Positions 1 through 7,329 of a DNA stretch of 47,661 nucleotides are shown here, in pieces. The first letter of the stretch is position 1. Each line of letters starts with the position of its first letter. The notes beneath the pieces are model-generated. The model worked only from the letters and a program-made list of their open reading frames with translations. It did no database searches and had not been told where the DNA came from. The position numbers were made by a program, and so were the translations under genes. Source of the stretch: CAVSWN01 sp046728115 (lineage in GTDB: Bacteria > Acidobacteriota > Vicinamibacteria > Vicinamibacterales > CAVVIG01); assembly GCA_046728115.1 (NCBI GenBank), contig JBKPDW010000154.1, positions 1 through 47,661 of the forward strand. Direction: 5' to 3'.

Positions 1-37
1 GTGGTGGAGAGTTCCTCAGTATAATCGTTCGCAGTCG

Positions 38-496
38 ATGGACCTCATATTGCCGCTCGACCAGGCCGCGATCGAGCAGATACTCCCGCACCGGTTCCCG
101 TTTCTCCTCGTGGACCGCATCACCGAGTTGGAATTGGACAAACGGATCGTGGGCATCAAGAACGTCTCGCGCAACGAACGCTATCTGTCGGAGTCGGTGC
201 ACGGACTGCGCGCGCTGCCGCCGACGATCCTCACCGAGGCGATTGCCCAGGTCGGGGCCATTCTGATTCTCGCCAAGCCGGAAAACCGCCAGCGGCTGCC
301 CTTCTTCGCCGGCATCGAGCGCGTGCGTTATCGCCGCCCGGTCTGCCCCGGCGATGTCGTTGTGATCGAAGCCGACGTCGTGCGGTTGCGCAGCCGCATG
401 GGAATGCTCAAAGGCGTCGCGCGCGTCGACGGAAAGTCGGTGATCGACGGGACGATGACGTTTGCACTGGGTCCGGCGCACGTATCGAGAAAGTAG
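38..496 (+). CDS. FabZ-like 3-hydroxyacyl-ACP dehydratase (hotdog fold)
   Basis: The 152-residue product has the single-hotdog length of FabZ and opens with the family signature LPHRFPFLLVDRI (residues 16-28). FabZ removes water from 3-hydroxyacyl-ACP in fatty-acid synthesis in the cytosol. The helix segment LTEAIAQ (65-71) carries the expected catalytic Glu67. The usual HFPG loop that holds the catalytic His is not recognisable; His55 lies 12 residues before Glu67, whereas the E. coli enzyme has 14, so the loop seems shortened and rewritten. It is not next to lpxA/lpxD or other fab genes in this window. A TATAAT lies at 20-25 and there is no clear Shine-Dalgarno before the ATG. It is a confident hotdog dehydratase relative; a specialised substrate is possible. 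Confidence 0.8.
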   Translation: MDLILPLDQAAIEQILPHRFPFLLVDRITELELDKRIVGIKNVSRNERYLSESVHGLRALPPTILTEAIAQVGAILILAKPENRQRLPFFAGIERVRYRRPVCPGDVVVIEADVVRLRSRMGMLKGVARVDGKSVIDGTMTFALGPAHVSRK

Positions 497-674
497 AAGT
501 CGGAAGTCTGAAGTCTCAGAATCAGAAGGCAGAAGTGATGCAGATGTTTGCACATTCTGCAGAGCTCACGGTCGAGTTGGAGCTCGTCAGAATACGACAC
601 TGACGATCCATGACGTCCTGTGAGCGCCGCGGCATTCAAGTTGCACTTGAGCCCGCCGGCATGGGAGGAACCGC
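497..674. other. Intergenic stretch with low-complexity AAGTC words
   Basis: The stretch between the FabZ-like gene and the small membrane gene contains no convincing ORF. Its first part (about 495-540) is built from variants of a short word (GAAGTCGGAAGTCTGAAGTC), which resembles other word-like intergenic tracts in this window. Confidence 0.5.
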
Positions 675-824
675 ATGTTGGAAACCATCGCGATCATCCT
701 GATTGTGTTGTGGCTGCTCGGAATGGTGAGCGGCTACACAATGGGCAATTTCATCTACGTGCTGCTGGTCATTGCCATCGTGCTCTTCCTGGTGCGATTG
801 ATCAGCGGCAGGCGTGTCGTGTAG
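675..824 (+). CDS. Lmo0937-type small hydrophobic membrane peptide
   Basis: This 49-codon gene begins ATG TTG GAA ACC ATC and has a strong GGGAGGA ribosome site six bases upstream (663-669). The peptide is two hydrophobic helices: residues 2-18 (LETIAIILIVLWLLGMV) and about 26-43, joined by a short SGYTMGN turn and ending in a basic SGRRVV tail. This is the layout of the Lmo0937-type small membrane proteins found across bacteria, often stress-linked and of unknown function. It sits alone between a low-complexity stretch (497-674) and a hairpin at 837-887 that separates it from the convergent transporter gene. The family assignment is by pattern and length. Confidence 0.8.
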   Translation: MLETIAIILIVLWLLGMVSGYTMGNFIYVLLVIAIVLFLVRLISGRRVV

Positions 825-836
825 TACTGCAGCGCA

Positions 837-887
837 ATGGCCGAATGGCTGAATGGTTGAACGCGATACGATCAGCCATTTAGCCAT
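837..887. terminator. Bidirectional hairpin between convergent genes
   Basis: Bases 837-852 pair with 872-887 over 16 positions with one mismatch (842/882) and one G-T pair (843/881), leaving a 19-base loop. It lies between the small membrane gene and the convergent EamA gene and touches the latter's stop codon. There is no long T tract, so termination is inferred from position and symmetry. The arms are themselves made of the repeated word AATGGCTGA. Confidence 0.5.
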
Positions 888-1843
888 CAGCCCCGACGTT
901 GCTCGCTGGTCGGCTTCACCAACGCAATTCCGATCAAGACGATCGCGGCTGCGAACGCCATCCGTGGACTGAAGGGTTCTTTCAGAATCACGGTTCCAAG
1001 AATCACGGCAATCACCGGATTGACGTACGCGTAGAGCGACACCGTCGCCACCGGCAGGTGTTTGAGCGCGTACGCGTAGGCCGTAAACGCGGCGACCGCC
1101 CCGACCACGATGAGATACACCAGCGCCAACGTGGTTCGTTGGTTGAAGGCGAGGCTTGGCCCCTCGCCAAGCACCAGGCCGACCGTGAGCAGGCTCAGCC
1201 CGCCGAACAACATCTGATAGGCCGCCGTGACGAGCACGTTTTCGTCCCTGGCTTCGCCGCGTCCGCGCCGCCGTGAGTAGGCTGAACCGACAGCCCAGCC
1301 GGCGCATGCGATCTGCGCCGCCAGCACGCCGGCAAGGAAGCCCCTTCCGCCCTTCACCTCGATCTCGGGCCACACCAGCAGCACGATTCCGCCGAAACCG
1401 ACGATCAGACCCAGAATGCAGCGGCCGTTGAGTGGCACGCGCGGTGGCACCAACGCGTCGACGGCGACCATCCAGAACGGCGATGTCGCCACGAGCACTG
1501 CGGTCAAGCCGCTCGGGACCGTCTGCTCCGCCCACACGACGCCGCCGTTTCCAAACCCGAGTGTGACGGCGCCGAGCAGCGCCAGCGAAGGCCACGCGCG
1601 AACGTTTGGAAGCCTTTCGCCGTACAGCGCCAGCACAGGAATCAGCACGACGCCGGCGGCGATGAATCGGAGACCGCCCATGAGCAGGGGCGGAACGGTT
1701 TCAAGGCAGATGCGTATCGCAAGGTAGGTCGTGCCCCAGATGAGGCACACTGCCGCCCACGCCAGATACGCGCGCGTCTGAATCCGTTTTGTGTGAACTA
1801 TGTAACCAACCGACATCGTGGATTCGCAACAATTGTCGTGCAT
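887..1843 (-). CDS. EamA/DMT-superfamily transporter
   Basis: The 318-residue hydrophobic protein has the ten-helix, two-repeat pattern of EamA (drug/metabolite) permeases. The first repeat opens with WAAVCLIWGTTYLAIR, a typical DMT helix-1 signature, and the second repeat starts near 'ILGLIVGFGGIVLLVWPE' with closing helices ending VLIGIALVKP. Such proteins export or import small metabolites such as amino acids or nucleotide derivatives across the inner membrane; the substrate cannot be told here. The start is uncertain: ATG at 1843 and ATG at 1816 (MSVGYIV) are both possible, with the hydrophobic part starting well after either. Confidence 0.88.
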   Translation of the reverse strand: MHDNCCESTMSVGYIVHTKRIQTRAYLAWAAVCLIWGTTYLAIRICLETVPPLLMGGLRFIAAGVVLIPVLALYGERLPNVRAWPSLALLGAVTLGFGNGGVVWAEQTVPSGLTAVLVATSPFWMVAVDALVPPRVPLNGRCILGLIVGFGGIVLLVWPEIEVKGGRGFLAGVLAAQIACAGWAVGSAYSRRRGRGEARDENVLVTAAYQMLFGGLSLLTVGLVLGEGPSLAFNQRTTLALVYLIVVGAVAAFTAYAYALKHLPVATVSLYAYVNPVIAVILGTVILKEPFSPRMAFAAAIVLIGIALVKPTSEQRRG

Positions 1844-1983
1844 ACCTGCGACGATTCCTAACCTGCGACCTCAATCCTCAATCACTCCCGATCCGTGAAC
1901 CCCAAAGCGCTTTCAGTTCGGTGTTGCGTCAGCCCTCGGGCATTGGCCGTGCGCCCCAATCCCTGTCGTAAAATGATTGGAGG

Positions 1984-2604
1984 ATGGGACGAAAATCGTC
2001 GGCCAAAGCCCAGGGGCACTCGGCGCCCGCCGCACCTCCACCGAAGGAGCCGCCACGTTCGACAAGAGCGGCCATTGCGGCGGTCGTGGTCATTGTGGCA
2101 GTCGTGGGCGTGCTGCTGTACTCGCGCAGCGGCCGAACGCCGGACCCTGGTTCGCCGTCTCAACCTGTCGCGCAGCACACCGAACAGGTGCTCACGAGCA
2201 ATAATCCGCCAGCGGCCGCCAAGTTCGGACCGCACCGTCAGGATCGGCTGCCATCGCTCCCGTTGAACCAGGCGATACCGGTGCGACCGATCGCCGAGGT
2301 GAACGAGGCGTACGTGTTTTCCGCCGAGCACCCGGAGGTTCTTGGCTACATGCCGTGTTATTGCGGCTGCGAACGAGAAGGGCACCGCGGCAACGACGAC
2401 TGTTTCGTCAGAAGGCGTGCGCCCAATGGCGACGTGATCGAATGGGAACCGCACGGCATGACGTGAGATGTGTGCTTATCCGTCGCGCGTGACGCGATGC
2501 AAATGCATTCTTCGGGAGCTTCGGTCAAGGCCATCCGAGCGGCCAACGAGAAAAAGTGGACGGCGACTTCTCGCACCCATACGCCGACGCCCGTGCCCAG
2601 GTGA
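1984..2604 (+). CDS. PCYCGC-motif (CYCXC family) protein, probable selenoprotein with in-frame TGA at codon 161
   Basis: The conceptual product is 206 residues. Residues 1-28 are basic/proline-rich, 29-46 are a membrane anchor or uncleaved signal, and the conserved domain starts near 105. It contains PCYCGCE (C125, C127, C129), then C140 and the WEPHGMT segment. A TGA at 2464-2466 stops the ordinary frame, but the same frame continues for 45 codons as DVCLSVARDAMQMHSSG and onward to a TGA at 2602-2604, which is what I expect for the rest of the PCYCGC domain. TGA falls where relatives have Cys, giving U-D-V-C, a UxxC redox or metal motif. A SECIS-like hairpin follows. I recall a family named CYCXC (seleno)protein in public annotation. 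The alternative is a nonsense mutation. The function is probably extracytoplasmic metal or thiol handling. Confidence 0.8.
2481..2499 (+). promoter_or_regulatory. SECIS-like hairpin after the in-frame UGA
   Basis: Bases 2481-2487 (CGTCGCG) pair with 2493-2499 (CGCGATG) in seven consecutive pairs, one of them G-U, around the five-base loop CGTGA. The loop carries GU at 2489-2490, about 23 bases after the UGA. Bacterial SECIS elements are small stem-loops just downstream of UGA with a G-U in the apical loop. The hairpin is inside the coding frame, as in bacterial selenoprotein genes. Confidence 0.6.
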
Positions 2605-2610
2605 GAGGCC

Positions 2611-2660
2611 TGGGGTTGGGGATCCCCCATCCCTAATCCCTGTCTCTATATAATCCCCTC
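2611..2660 (+). promoter_or_regulatory. GGGATT-word palindrome and TATAAT box before the hybrid kinase
   Basis: GGGGTTGGGGAT (about 2612-2623) and ATCCCTAATCCC (about 2629-2640) form an imperfect palindrome. A perfect TATAAT follows at 2649-2654, six bases before the GTG start at 2661. No Shine-Dalgarno is present, so if this is the -10 box the transcript would be close to leaderless. I see no good -35 box. Confidence 0.4.
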
Positions 2661-4187
2661 GTGGATCGACGCGCTGCCGCGTTCGCGCGGCTGTTCGAAG
2701 CGGTACACGAGGGGGTCTACATCGGCACGATTTCGCCAGAAGGCACCACCACGATTGCGGCCAACCCTCACCTGAAGCTGATCTTCGGCTATGGCGACGA
2801 GACGCGCGAAGCCGATGTCCGGCCGTTCGACAACGAGCGGTTTCTCGATCCGGCCGCGCGCACCGCAATGGTGGAACGGCTGACGACCGACGGGTCGGTC
2901 TCCGACTATCTGTTGCGCCTGCGCCGAGCCGACGGCATGCCCATCTGGGTCGAGGTCACCGCGCACGCCGATCCGGCGCGCAAAGACGACAGCCTGCGCG
3001 TGGAAGCGCTGATCCGCGACATCAGCGACCGAAAGAAGCTGGACGACGAAACCCGCGATATCTTTCACCAACTGCTGCAAGCGGAAAAAATGGCTGCGCT
3101 CGGTCAGACCATTTCCGGCGTCGCACACGAGTTGAACAATCCGCTGGCGACCATTCTCAGCTGGGCCGAGCGTCTCACCTCGCGCGAGCGTCTGGACGAA
3201 CCGCTCCGTCGCGGACTCGACACGATCCTGTCGGAATCGGAACGCGCCGCGCGCATCGTACGCAACCTGCTCACGTTCGCGAGAAAGCGTCAGACGACGC
3301 GCGCAATGGTCGATGTCAACCAGATCGCGCGTGAAACGCTGGCCTTGCGCGCGTACGAACAGCGCGTGACGAACATCATGACCATCGACGCGCTCGCCGC
3401 GGGCCTCCCGCCCGTCTTTGCCGACGGTCACCAACTGCAGCAGGTCCTGTTGAATCTGATCATCAACGCGGAGCAGGCGATGCTCGCTTCACACGGTCGC
3501 GGCGCGCTCGTCATCCGGACGTGGCACGACTTGGCACGTGAGATCGTCGTCATCGAGATTAACGACGACGGTCCCGGCATACCTGAAGATGTGCAGCCGA
3601 AAATCTTCGATCCGTTCTTCACGACGAAGGAAGTTGGCAAGGGTACCGGGCTGGGACTGACCGTCGCGTACGCGATCGTGCAGGAGCACGGCGGCCGCAT
3701 CCGGCTGGAGTCGACTCCAGAGGGCGGCGCTTCGTTTTTCGTCGAGTTGCCGCTGACAGGAGTCAAACCGTCAGCGGCGCCAGGCATTGCGGGACGAGCG
3801 CGGCGCAGGGGCGCCGTCGGGGCGAGCGCATCGATTCTGGTCGTCGAGGACGAGGCCCAGCTGGCGAGCGCGGTGGTTGACGCGCTGGAAGATTCGGGCT
3901 ACGTCGTCGACCGCGCAGCCGATGGCAAAGAGGCGCTCGGCAAGGTACGCTCCCGCGCCTACGATCTCGTGATTTGCGATCTCAAGATGCCGCGGCTCGA
4001 TGGCCGGGCGTTCTTCGGGATGCTCGAAAGCACGGCGCCGAGCCTGGCCAAGCGCGTTGTCTTCGTGACCGGCGACGTGGCCGGCACCGAGGCAGAGCAG
4101 TTTCTGAAAGACAGCGGCTGTCGGTGGCTCGAGAAGCCGTTTCGGCTGGGAGATTTGCTGAAGGTCGTGACCGAGACGCTTCCGTAG
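2661..4187 (+). CDS. Hybrid PAS sensor histidine kinase with C-terminal receiver
   Basis: The 508-residue soluble protein has a PAS domain (about 8-128, ending EALIRDISDRKKL), a HisKA dimerisation helix with the H-box VAHELNNPL (phospho-acceptor His156), an HATPase_c domain with N box (LNLIINAEQA), G boxes (DDGPGIP, KGTGLGLTVAY) and the F box between them, and a CheY-like receiver from about 392 with ILVVEDEA and acceptor Asp440 in CDLKMPRLDG. It should autophosphorylate on His and pass phosphate to its own receiver and perhaps an unlinked partner. There is no membrane segment, so the signal is cytoplasmic. The start is GTG; a TATAAT lies just upstream. No dedicated response regulator is adjacent; the NtrC-type gene at 7330 is a candidate partner. 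Confidence 0.93.
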   Translation: MDRRAAAFARLFEAVHEGVYIGTISPEGTTTIAANPHLKLIFGYGDETREADVRPFDNERFLDPAARTAMVERLTTDGSVSDYLLRLRRADGMPIWVEVTAHADPARKDDSLRVEALIRDISDRKKLDDETRDIFHQLLQAEKMAALGQTISGVAHELNNPLATILSWAERLTSRERLDEPLRRGLDTILSESERAARIVRNLLTFARKRQTTRAMVDVNQIARETLALRAYEQRVTNIMTIDALAAGLPPVFADGHQLQQVLLNLIINAEQAMLASHGRGALVIRTWHDLAREIVVIEINDDGPGIPEDVQPKIFDPFFTTKEVGKGTGLGLTVAYAIVQEHGGRIRLESTPEGGASFFVELPLTGVKPSAAPGIAGRARRRGAVGASASILVVEDEAQLASAVVDALEDSGYVVDRAADGKEALGKVRSRAYDLVICDLKMPRLDGRAFFGMLESTAPSLAKRVVFVTGDVAGTEAEQFLKDSGCRWLEKPFRLGDLLKVVTETLP

Positions 4188-4365
4188 TGTGGGAGAGCTG
4201 GATTGACAAGACCGCGAAGGCCGCAACGATGAATGGGCTACCGCGGTTCGATGTGGCTCACCGCGGGTGGCTGTCCGCCCTGAGGCTGTCGCCGCTCGAC
4301 TTTGCTCGAGGCAACCCTCAGGTTCTCGAAGGCCCGAAGCGCGAACTCTGCGTTGATCGTCGTGT
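4188..4365. other. Intergenic, between convergent genes
   Basis: The 178 bases separate the hybrid kinase from the convergent sigma factor gene. I see no convincing ORF, tRNA or T-tracted terminator in it. Confidence 0.4.
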
Positions 4366-5277
4366 TCAGCGCGCCGCGGCGACGAGCTGGCGCTGACGCG
4401 ACATTCTCAGGGTCGCGCGCGCCGGCGTCGGCCGCTTGCCTGCGAGCTTGTACGTCAGCACTACGCCGTGCGGCGACGGGACGGTCTCGGGAACCACCTT
4501 CACCGGCCTCTCCTTGCGGATTGCGAACGCGATCAGCTGACGACGCATCTCGGCGACCTTCGCAGGATTCATTTCGCCGAGAGCCTCCCGGAGGCGACGA
4601 ATCGCCCGAGCGTGCAGCTGCGAGACTCGTGACTCGTTGACACCGATTTCGGCGCCGATCTGCTTCATCGTCACTTCGCCGTAATAGTAGAGCGAGATCA
4701 CTTTCCGCTCGCGCAGCGGCAGCGTGCGAATGGCGGCACGGACGCGATCGCGCAGTTCGGTCTTTTCATAGGCCGTATCGGGTGCGTCGGGCTCGGAGGG
4801 CACGAGCGCGGTCGGCAACGAACTCTCATCCAGATGCTCGCCCGTCGCAAGCGGCGAGGTCGCTTCAATCGTGTTGATGCGAACGATCGTGCGGCTCAAT
4901 CGCTTCTCGTCGGATCCGACGCGGGCGGCGAGGTCGGCGATCGACGGTTCGTGGCCCAACTCGCGTCGTAGTGATTCGCGCGCTGCATCGAGTTCGCGAC
5001 GCTGACGGCGCACGCCGCGCGGCCAGGCGTCCTTGCGCAGCGCGTCGATCATCGCGCCGCGGACGCGCCGTTCGGCGAACGTTTCGAACTTGATGCCGCG
5101 ATCCGCGTCGAACCGGTGCGCGGCGTCGATCAGGCCAAGGACACCGTCCTGGACCAGATCGCCGACGTCGATGGAGTGAGGCATCGAGGCAGCCATTCTG
5201 CGCGCGAGTGCTTCGACGAACGGCAGACCGGCAACGATACGGCGGTTGTTACTCGCGGCGACAGATTGGGCTCGCAT
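4366..5277 (-). CDS. RNA polymerase sigma factor, FliA/WhiG type
   Basis: The 303-residue product has a sigma-70 region 2 (DVGDLVQDGVLGLIDAAHRF, then FETFAERRVRGAMIDALRKD), a region 3 segment (LRRELGHEPSIADLAARVG) and a region 4 HTH (LPLRERKVISLYYYGEVTMKQIGAEIGVNESRVSQLHARAIRRLREAL). It lacks region 1.1, so it is an alternative group 3 sigma of the FliA/WhiG/SigF kind, directing polymerase to motility, development or stress promoters. I chose the ATG at 5277 (MRAQSV) because a GGAG lies ten bases upstream; the frame stays open to 5346. A basic extension of about 60 residues follows region 4, which is longer than usual. No flagellar genes or anti-sigma factor are nearby, so the regulon is unknown. 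Confidence 0.9.
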   Translation of the reverse strand: MRAQSVAASNNRRIVAGLPFVEALARRMAASMPHSIDVGDLVQDGVLGLIDAAHRFDADRGIKFETFAERRVRGAMIDALRKDAWPRGVRRQRRELDAARESLRRELGHEPSIADLAARVGSDEKRLSRTIVRINTIEATSPLATGEHLDESSLPTALVPSEPDAPDTAYEKTELRDRVRAAIRTLPLRERKVISLYYYGEVTMKQIGAEIGVNESRVSQLHARAIRRLREALGEMNPAKVAEMRRQLIAFAIRKERPVKVVPETVPSPHGVVLTYKLAGKRPTPARATLRMSRQRQLVAAAR

Positions 5278-5692
5278 GCGGTCAGTCTCCAGTGTGATTC
5301 GGGATAGGTAATGGCAATCGCTGAGCGAACCCTGCCAATCGCCCATCCCAAATCACGAAGTCGGGTGGTTGCCGGCAACTGCGCGGTATCGCAATGGGGG
5401 TACCAACTGTCGAGCCTGTGTTCCAGATGGTGCCAGTCCATTGCACATTTACGCAGTAACTAGTGACTGCAAGAGACTTACGGCCGTGATTCGTTTCGGA
5501 ACCGGTGTTCGAGGATCGGGTGAAAGACCGTGCAGATCGTCAAGAAATTGACGATTCTGCGATCTTGTCCGCCAAAATGGTGACTCCCCAATTACAGATT
5601 TGGCAGCGAGTGCGAATGGATGTCAGCTGCGACCAAACGATGTCAGCGCTGCTAATTGGTGTCCGATCGTTGACGGGCCGTGACCGGACCGA
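5278..5692. other. 415-base intergenic region with palindromes
   Basis: No convincing gene is present. The part near the sigma factor (about 5297-5357) is an imperfect palindrome of GGGATT-type words. A tight hairpin is listed separately at 5536-5555. Near 5618-5650 the word GATGTCAGC occurs twice. The region lies upstream of the sigma gene and downstream of the H-box gene, so both termination and sigma-gene control may sit here. Confidence 0.4.
5536..5555. promoter_or_regulatory. Perfect 8-bp inverted repeat around GAAA
   Basis: ATCGTCAA (5536-5543) and TTGACGAT (5548-5555) are perfect complements around a four-base GAAA centre. As plus-strand RNA this is a GNRA-capped hairpin; as DNA it is a 20-base operator-like palindrome. 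It lies about 260 bases upstream of the sigma factor start. Confidence 0.45.
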
Positions 5693-5893
5693 TCAGCGCG
5701 GATTTAGGGTGAGGCGACGGAGTTCCTTGGCGGTCTCCATGGCTTCGAGTGTGCTCGAAACCACCTGCGCCGCACGGGCGCGACTGACATCGTCCGTGAC
5801 CTTGCCTTCAAGCAGTTCGGCATGGGCGAGGATGATACCGAGCTGATTATTGAGGCGGTGAAAGAGGAGACGCAGTTCGGGTGATTCGTCCAT
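5693..5893 (-). CDS. Stand-alone H-box (HisKA-like) small protein
   Basis: The 66-residue product from ATG 5893 is essentially one HisKA-type helical hairpin: LLFHRLNNQLGIILAHAELL has the H-x-x-N-N-x-L pattern of a histidine-kinase phospho-acceptor helix (His12), followed by a second helix rich in A, E and R. There is no ATPase domain. It might serve as a phosphotransfer or dimerisation partner for a kinase encoded elsewhere. It lies 44 bases downstream of the excisionase-type HTH gene on the same strand, so the two are probably co-transcribed. Longer readings from 5968 run into the HTH gene and are less likely. Function is inferred from the motif only. Confidence 0.7.
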   Translation of the reverse strand: MDESPELRLLFHRLNNQLGIILAHAELLEGKVTDDVSRARAAQVVSSTLEAMETAKELRRLTLNPR

Positions 5894-5937
5894 GGGTCCC
5901 CTCGCGAGCAGCGTTGCGGCGCCCGACGGGTCGGATC

Positions 5938-6156
5938 TCAGACCTGGTTCCGGCCCTCGGCGTGCCACACCGGTTGCGCTGCGACCCGCTGGGTGTCATT
6001 CGGTTGACGCCAGAGCGTGTCCACGAAGATCCGGACCGACCCACCCGCCGTTCGCACGTATTCGATCTTGCCGCTCGAGAGCCAGTTGTAGATGGTGCGC
6101 CGGCTCACGCCCACAAGCTCACAGGCCTTCATGATCGAGATCGTTTTGCGTTCCAC
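5938..6156 (-). CDS. Excisionase/MerR-type helix-turn-helix protein
   Basis: The 72-residue product starts at GTG 6156, with GGAGG 11 bases upstream. Residues 4-50 match the excisionase-family HTH: TISIMKACELVGVSRRTIYNWLSSGKIEYVRTAGGSVRIF, where the helix-turn-helix is followed by the wing G-x-x-R-I. It should bind DNA as a small regulator. The tail (QPNDTQRVAAQPVWHAEGRNQV) is polar and unassigned. No integrase, att site or phage gene is near, so this is more likely a chromosomal regulator than a phage Xis. Its partner downstream is the H-box protein. Confidence 0.85.
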   Translation of the reverse strand: MERKTISIMKACELVGVSRRTIYNWLSSGKIEYVRTAGGSVRIFVDTLWRQPNDTQRVAAQPVWHAEGRNQV

Positions 6157-6252
6157 AGGAATATTTGCCTCCGTTGAGCTCTATCGGCCGCACTTGCCAG
6201 CGGGTTTAGTGGCAAACCGTCGCTTCCCGTCTCACCGCCGCGGGACGGAGGT

Positions 6253-7197
6253 CTAGGTGTTCGTCACACTGTCAACTATTTGACGACTTGGGTCGGCCAA
6301 GCCCGCGATGGCTGCCCGCCCCATCGCCAATACCGCTTCTGTCGTCCCACCTCCGATATGCGGTGTCCCGACGAAATTCGGCAGGCTTAAAAGTTCGCGA
6401 TCGGTCGGAGGTTCCTCTGCAAAAACGTCGCAAGCGGCGCCGGCGATTGTTCCACCGAGAAGGGCCTGTTTCAGGGCAGTCTCGTTCAGGATGCCGCCCC
6501 GTGCGGTGTTGATGAGAAACGCGGATGGCTTCATCAGCGCCAACTCTCGACTGCCAATAAGACCTCGAGTCGAGGCGTCGAGCGGCACGTGCAGCGACAC
6601 GATGTCCGACTGCGTCAACAAATCATCGAGGGACGCAGGCGTCACGTGGTACTCGCGGTTGAAGTCGTCGTAGCTGCGGATGTCGTTGGCCACCACCGAG
6701 GCGCCAAACGCGCGGCACAAACGCGCCACCTGTTGTCCGACGTGTCCACACCCGACGATGCCCACAACCGTCGACGACAACTGGCGACCGCCTGGATGTT
6801 GCCAGCCGCCGTCCGCGATCGCGCGCGACAGCGGCATCACGCTTCGGCAGAGCGCAATCATGAAACAGATCGTCAACTCGGCCACTGCCTGACGATTTAT
6901 GCCGGGCGTCCAGCGCACCGACACACCGTGGCGTCTGGCAGCGTCGAGGTCGATCGTGTCGAGTCCGACACCGTACTTGCTGACGATGCGAAGCTCCGGA
7001 ATCTCACGAAACAACTGTTCGTCGAGGCGCTCCAACCCTGTGATCGCCATCTCGTGGCCGCGCAGAAAGGCGACCAGGTCATTCCCCCGAAGCGGCCGTC
7101 CTGTCTCGTTGAACCGGGCTGACGAGTATCGAGCGAGCAGCTCATCCCTGAGCGTCAGGTTCTTCGAGAACGAATGGGAGGCCACGGCGACCGTCAT
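6253..7197 (-). CDS. D-2-hydroxyacid dehydrogenase (phosphoglycerate dehydrogenase-like)
   Basis: The 314-residue enzyme has the split catalytic domain and inserted Rossmann domain of the D-isomer 2-hydroxyacid dehydrogenases. The nucleotide-binding motif is VVGIVGCGHVGQQVARL (G149, G151, G154), and the catalytic triad is visible as Arg233 in NTARGG, Glu262 in FAEEPP and His280 in TPHIGG. It should oxidise or reduce a 2-hydroxy/2-oxo acid with NAD(H) in the cytosol. It has no ACT or ASB regulatory domain, so it resembles the short form of SerA, but the substrate is not determined. It is divergent from the NtrC-type gene at 7330 and is not clearly in an operon. Confidence 0.88.
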   Translation of the reverse strand: MTVAVASHSFSKNLTLRDELLARYSSARFNETGRPLRGNDLVAFLRGHEMAITGLERLDEQLFREIPELRIVSKYGVGLDTIDLDAARRHGVSVRWTPGINRQAVAELTICFMIALCRSVMPLSRAIADGGWQHPGGRQLSSTVVGIVGCGHVGQQVARLCRAFGASVVANDIRSYDDFNREYHVTPASLDDLLTQSDIVSLHVPLDASTRGLIGSRELALMKPSAFLINTARGGILNETALKQALLGGTIAGAACDVFAEEPPTDRELLSLPNFVGTPHIGGGTTEAVLAMGRAAIAGLADPSRQIVDSVTNT

Positions 7198-7278
7198 CAG
7201 CGAATCGTATCCGGGCGCGACGGGGATGCGATACGGATGCGACCTGAGCTCGATGCGACCAGGTTGCGAGCGGGAAAA

Positions 7279-7329
7279 TTTGCGGCCTGACCCAATGCCG
7301 ACATTGTGTCAAAATCTTGGCGCACCGGA
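7279..7329 (+). promoter_or_regulatory. Possible promoter of the NtrC-type gene
   Basis: A CAAAAT (7310-7315) lies 14 bases before ATG 7330, with CTGACC about 17 bases upstream as a weak -35. If real, initiation near 7322 supports the ATG at 7330 over the GTG at 7306. No good Shine-Dalgarno is seen. Confidence 0.3.

Noticed and set aside
636..1595. Long open frame on the minus strand
   Set aside because: It lies over the EamA transporter in another frame, is rich in Arg/Gly, has no domain motifs, and is a high-GC shadow.
2464..2466. Plain pseudogenisation of the PCYCGC gene
   Set aside because: The downstream frame stays intact for 45 family-like codons, the lost residue is exactly a Cys, and a SECIS-like hairpin follows; still not excluded.
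5938..6156. Phage excisionase and prophage remnant
   Set aside because: No integrase, att repeat, phage structural gene or tRNA is nearby; the HTH is more likely a host regulator.
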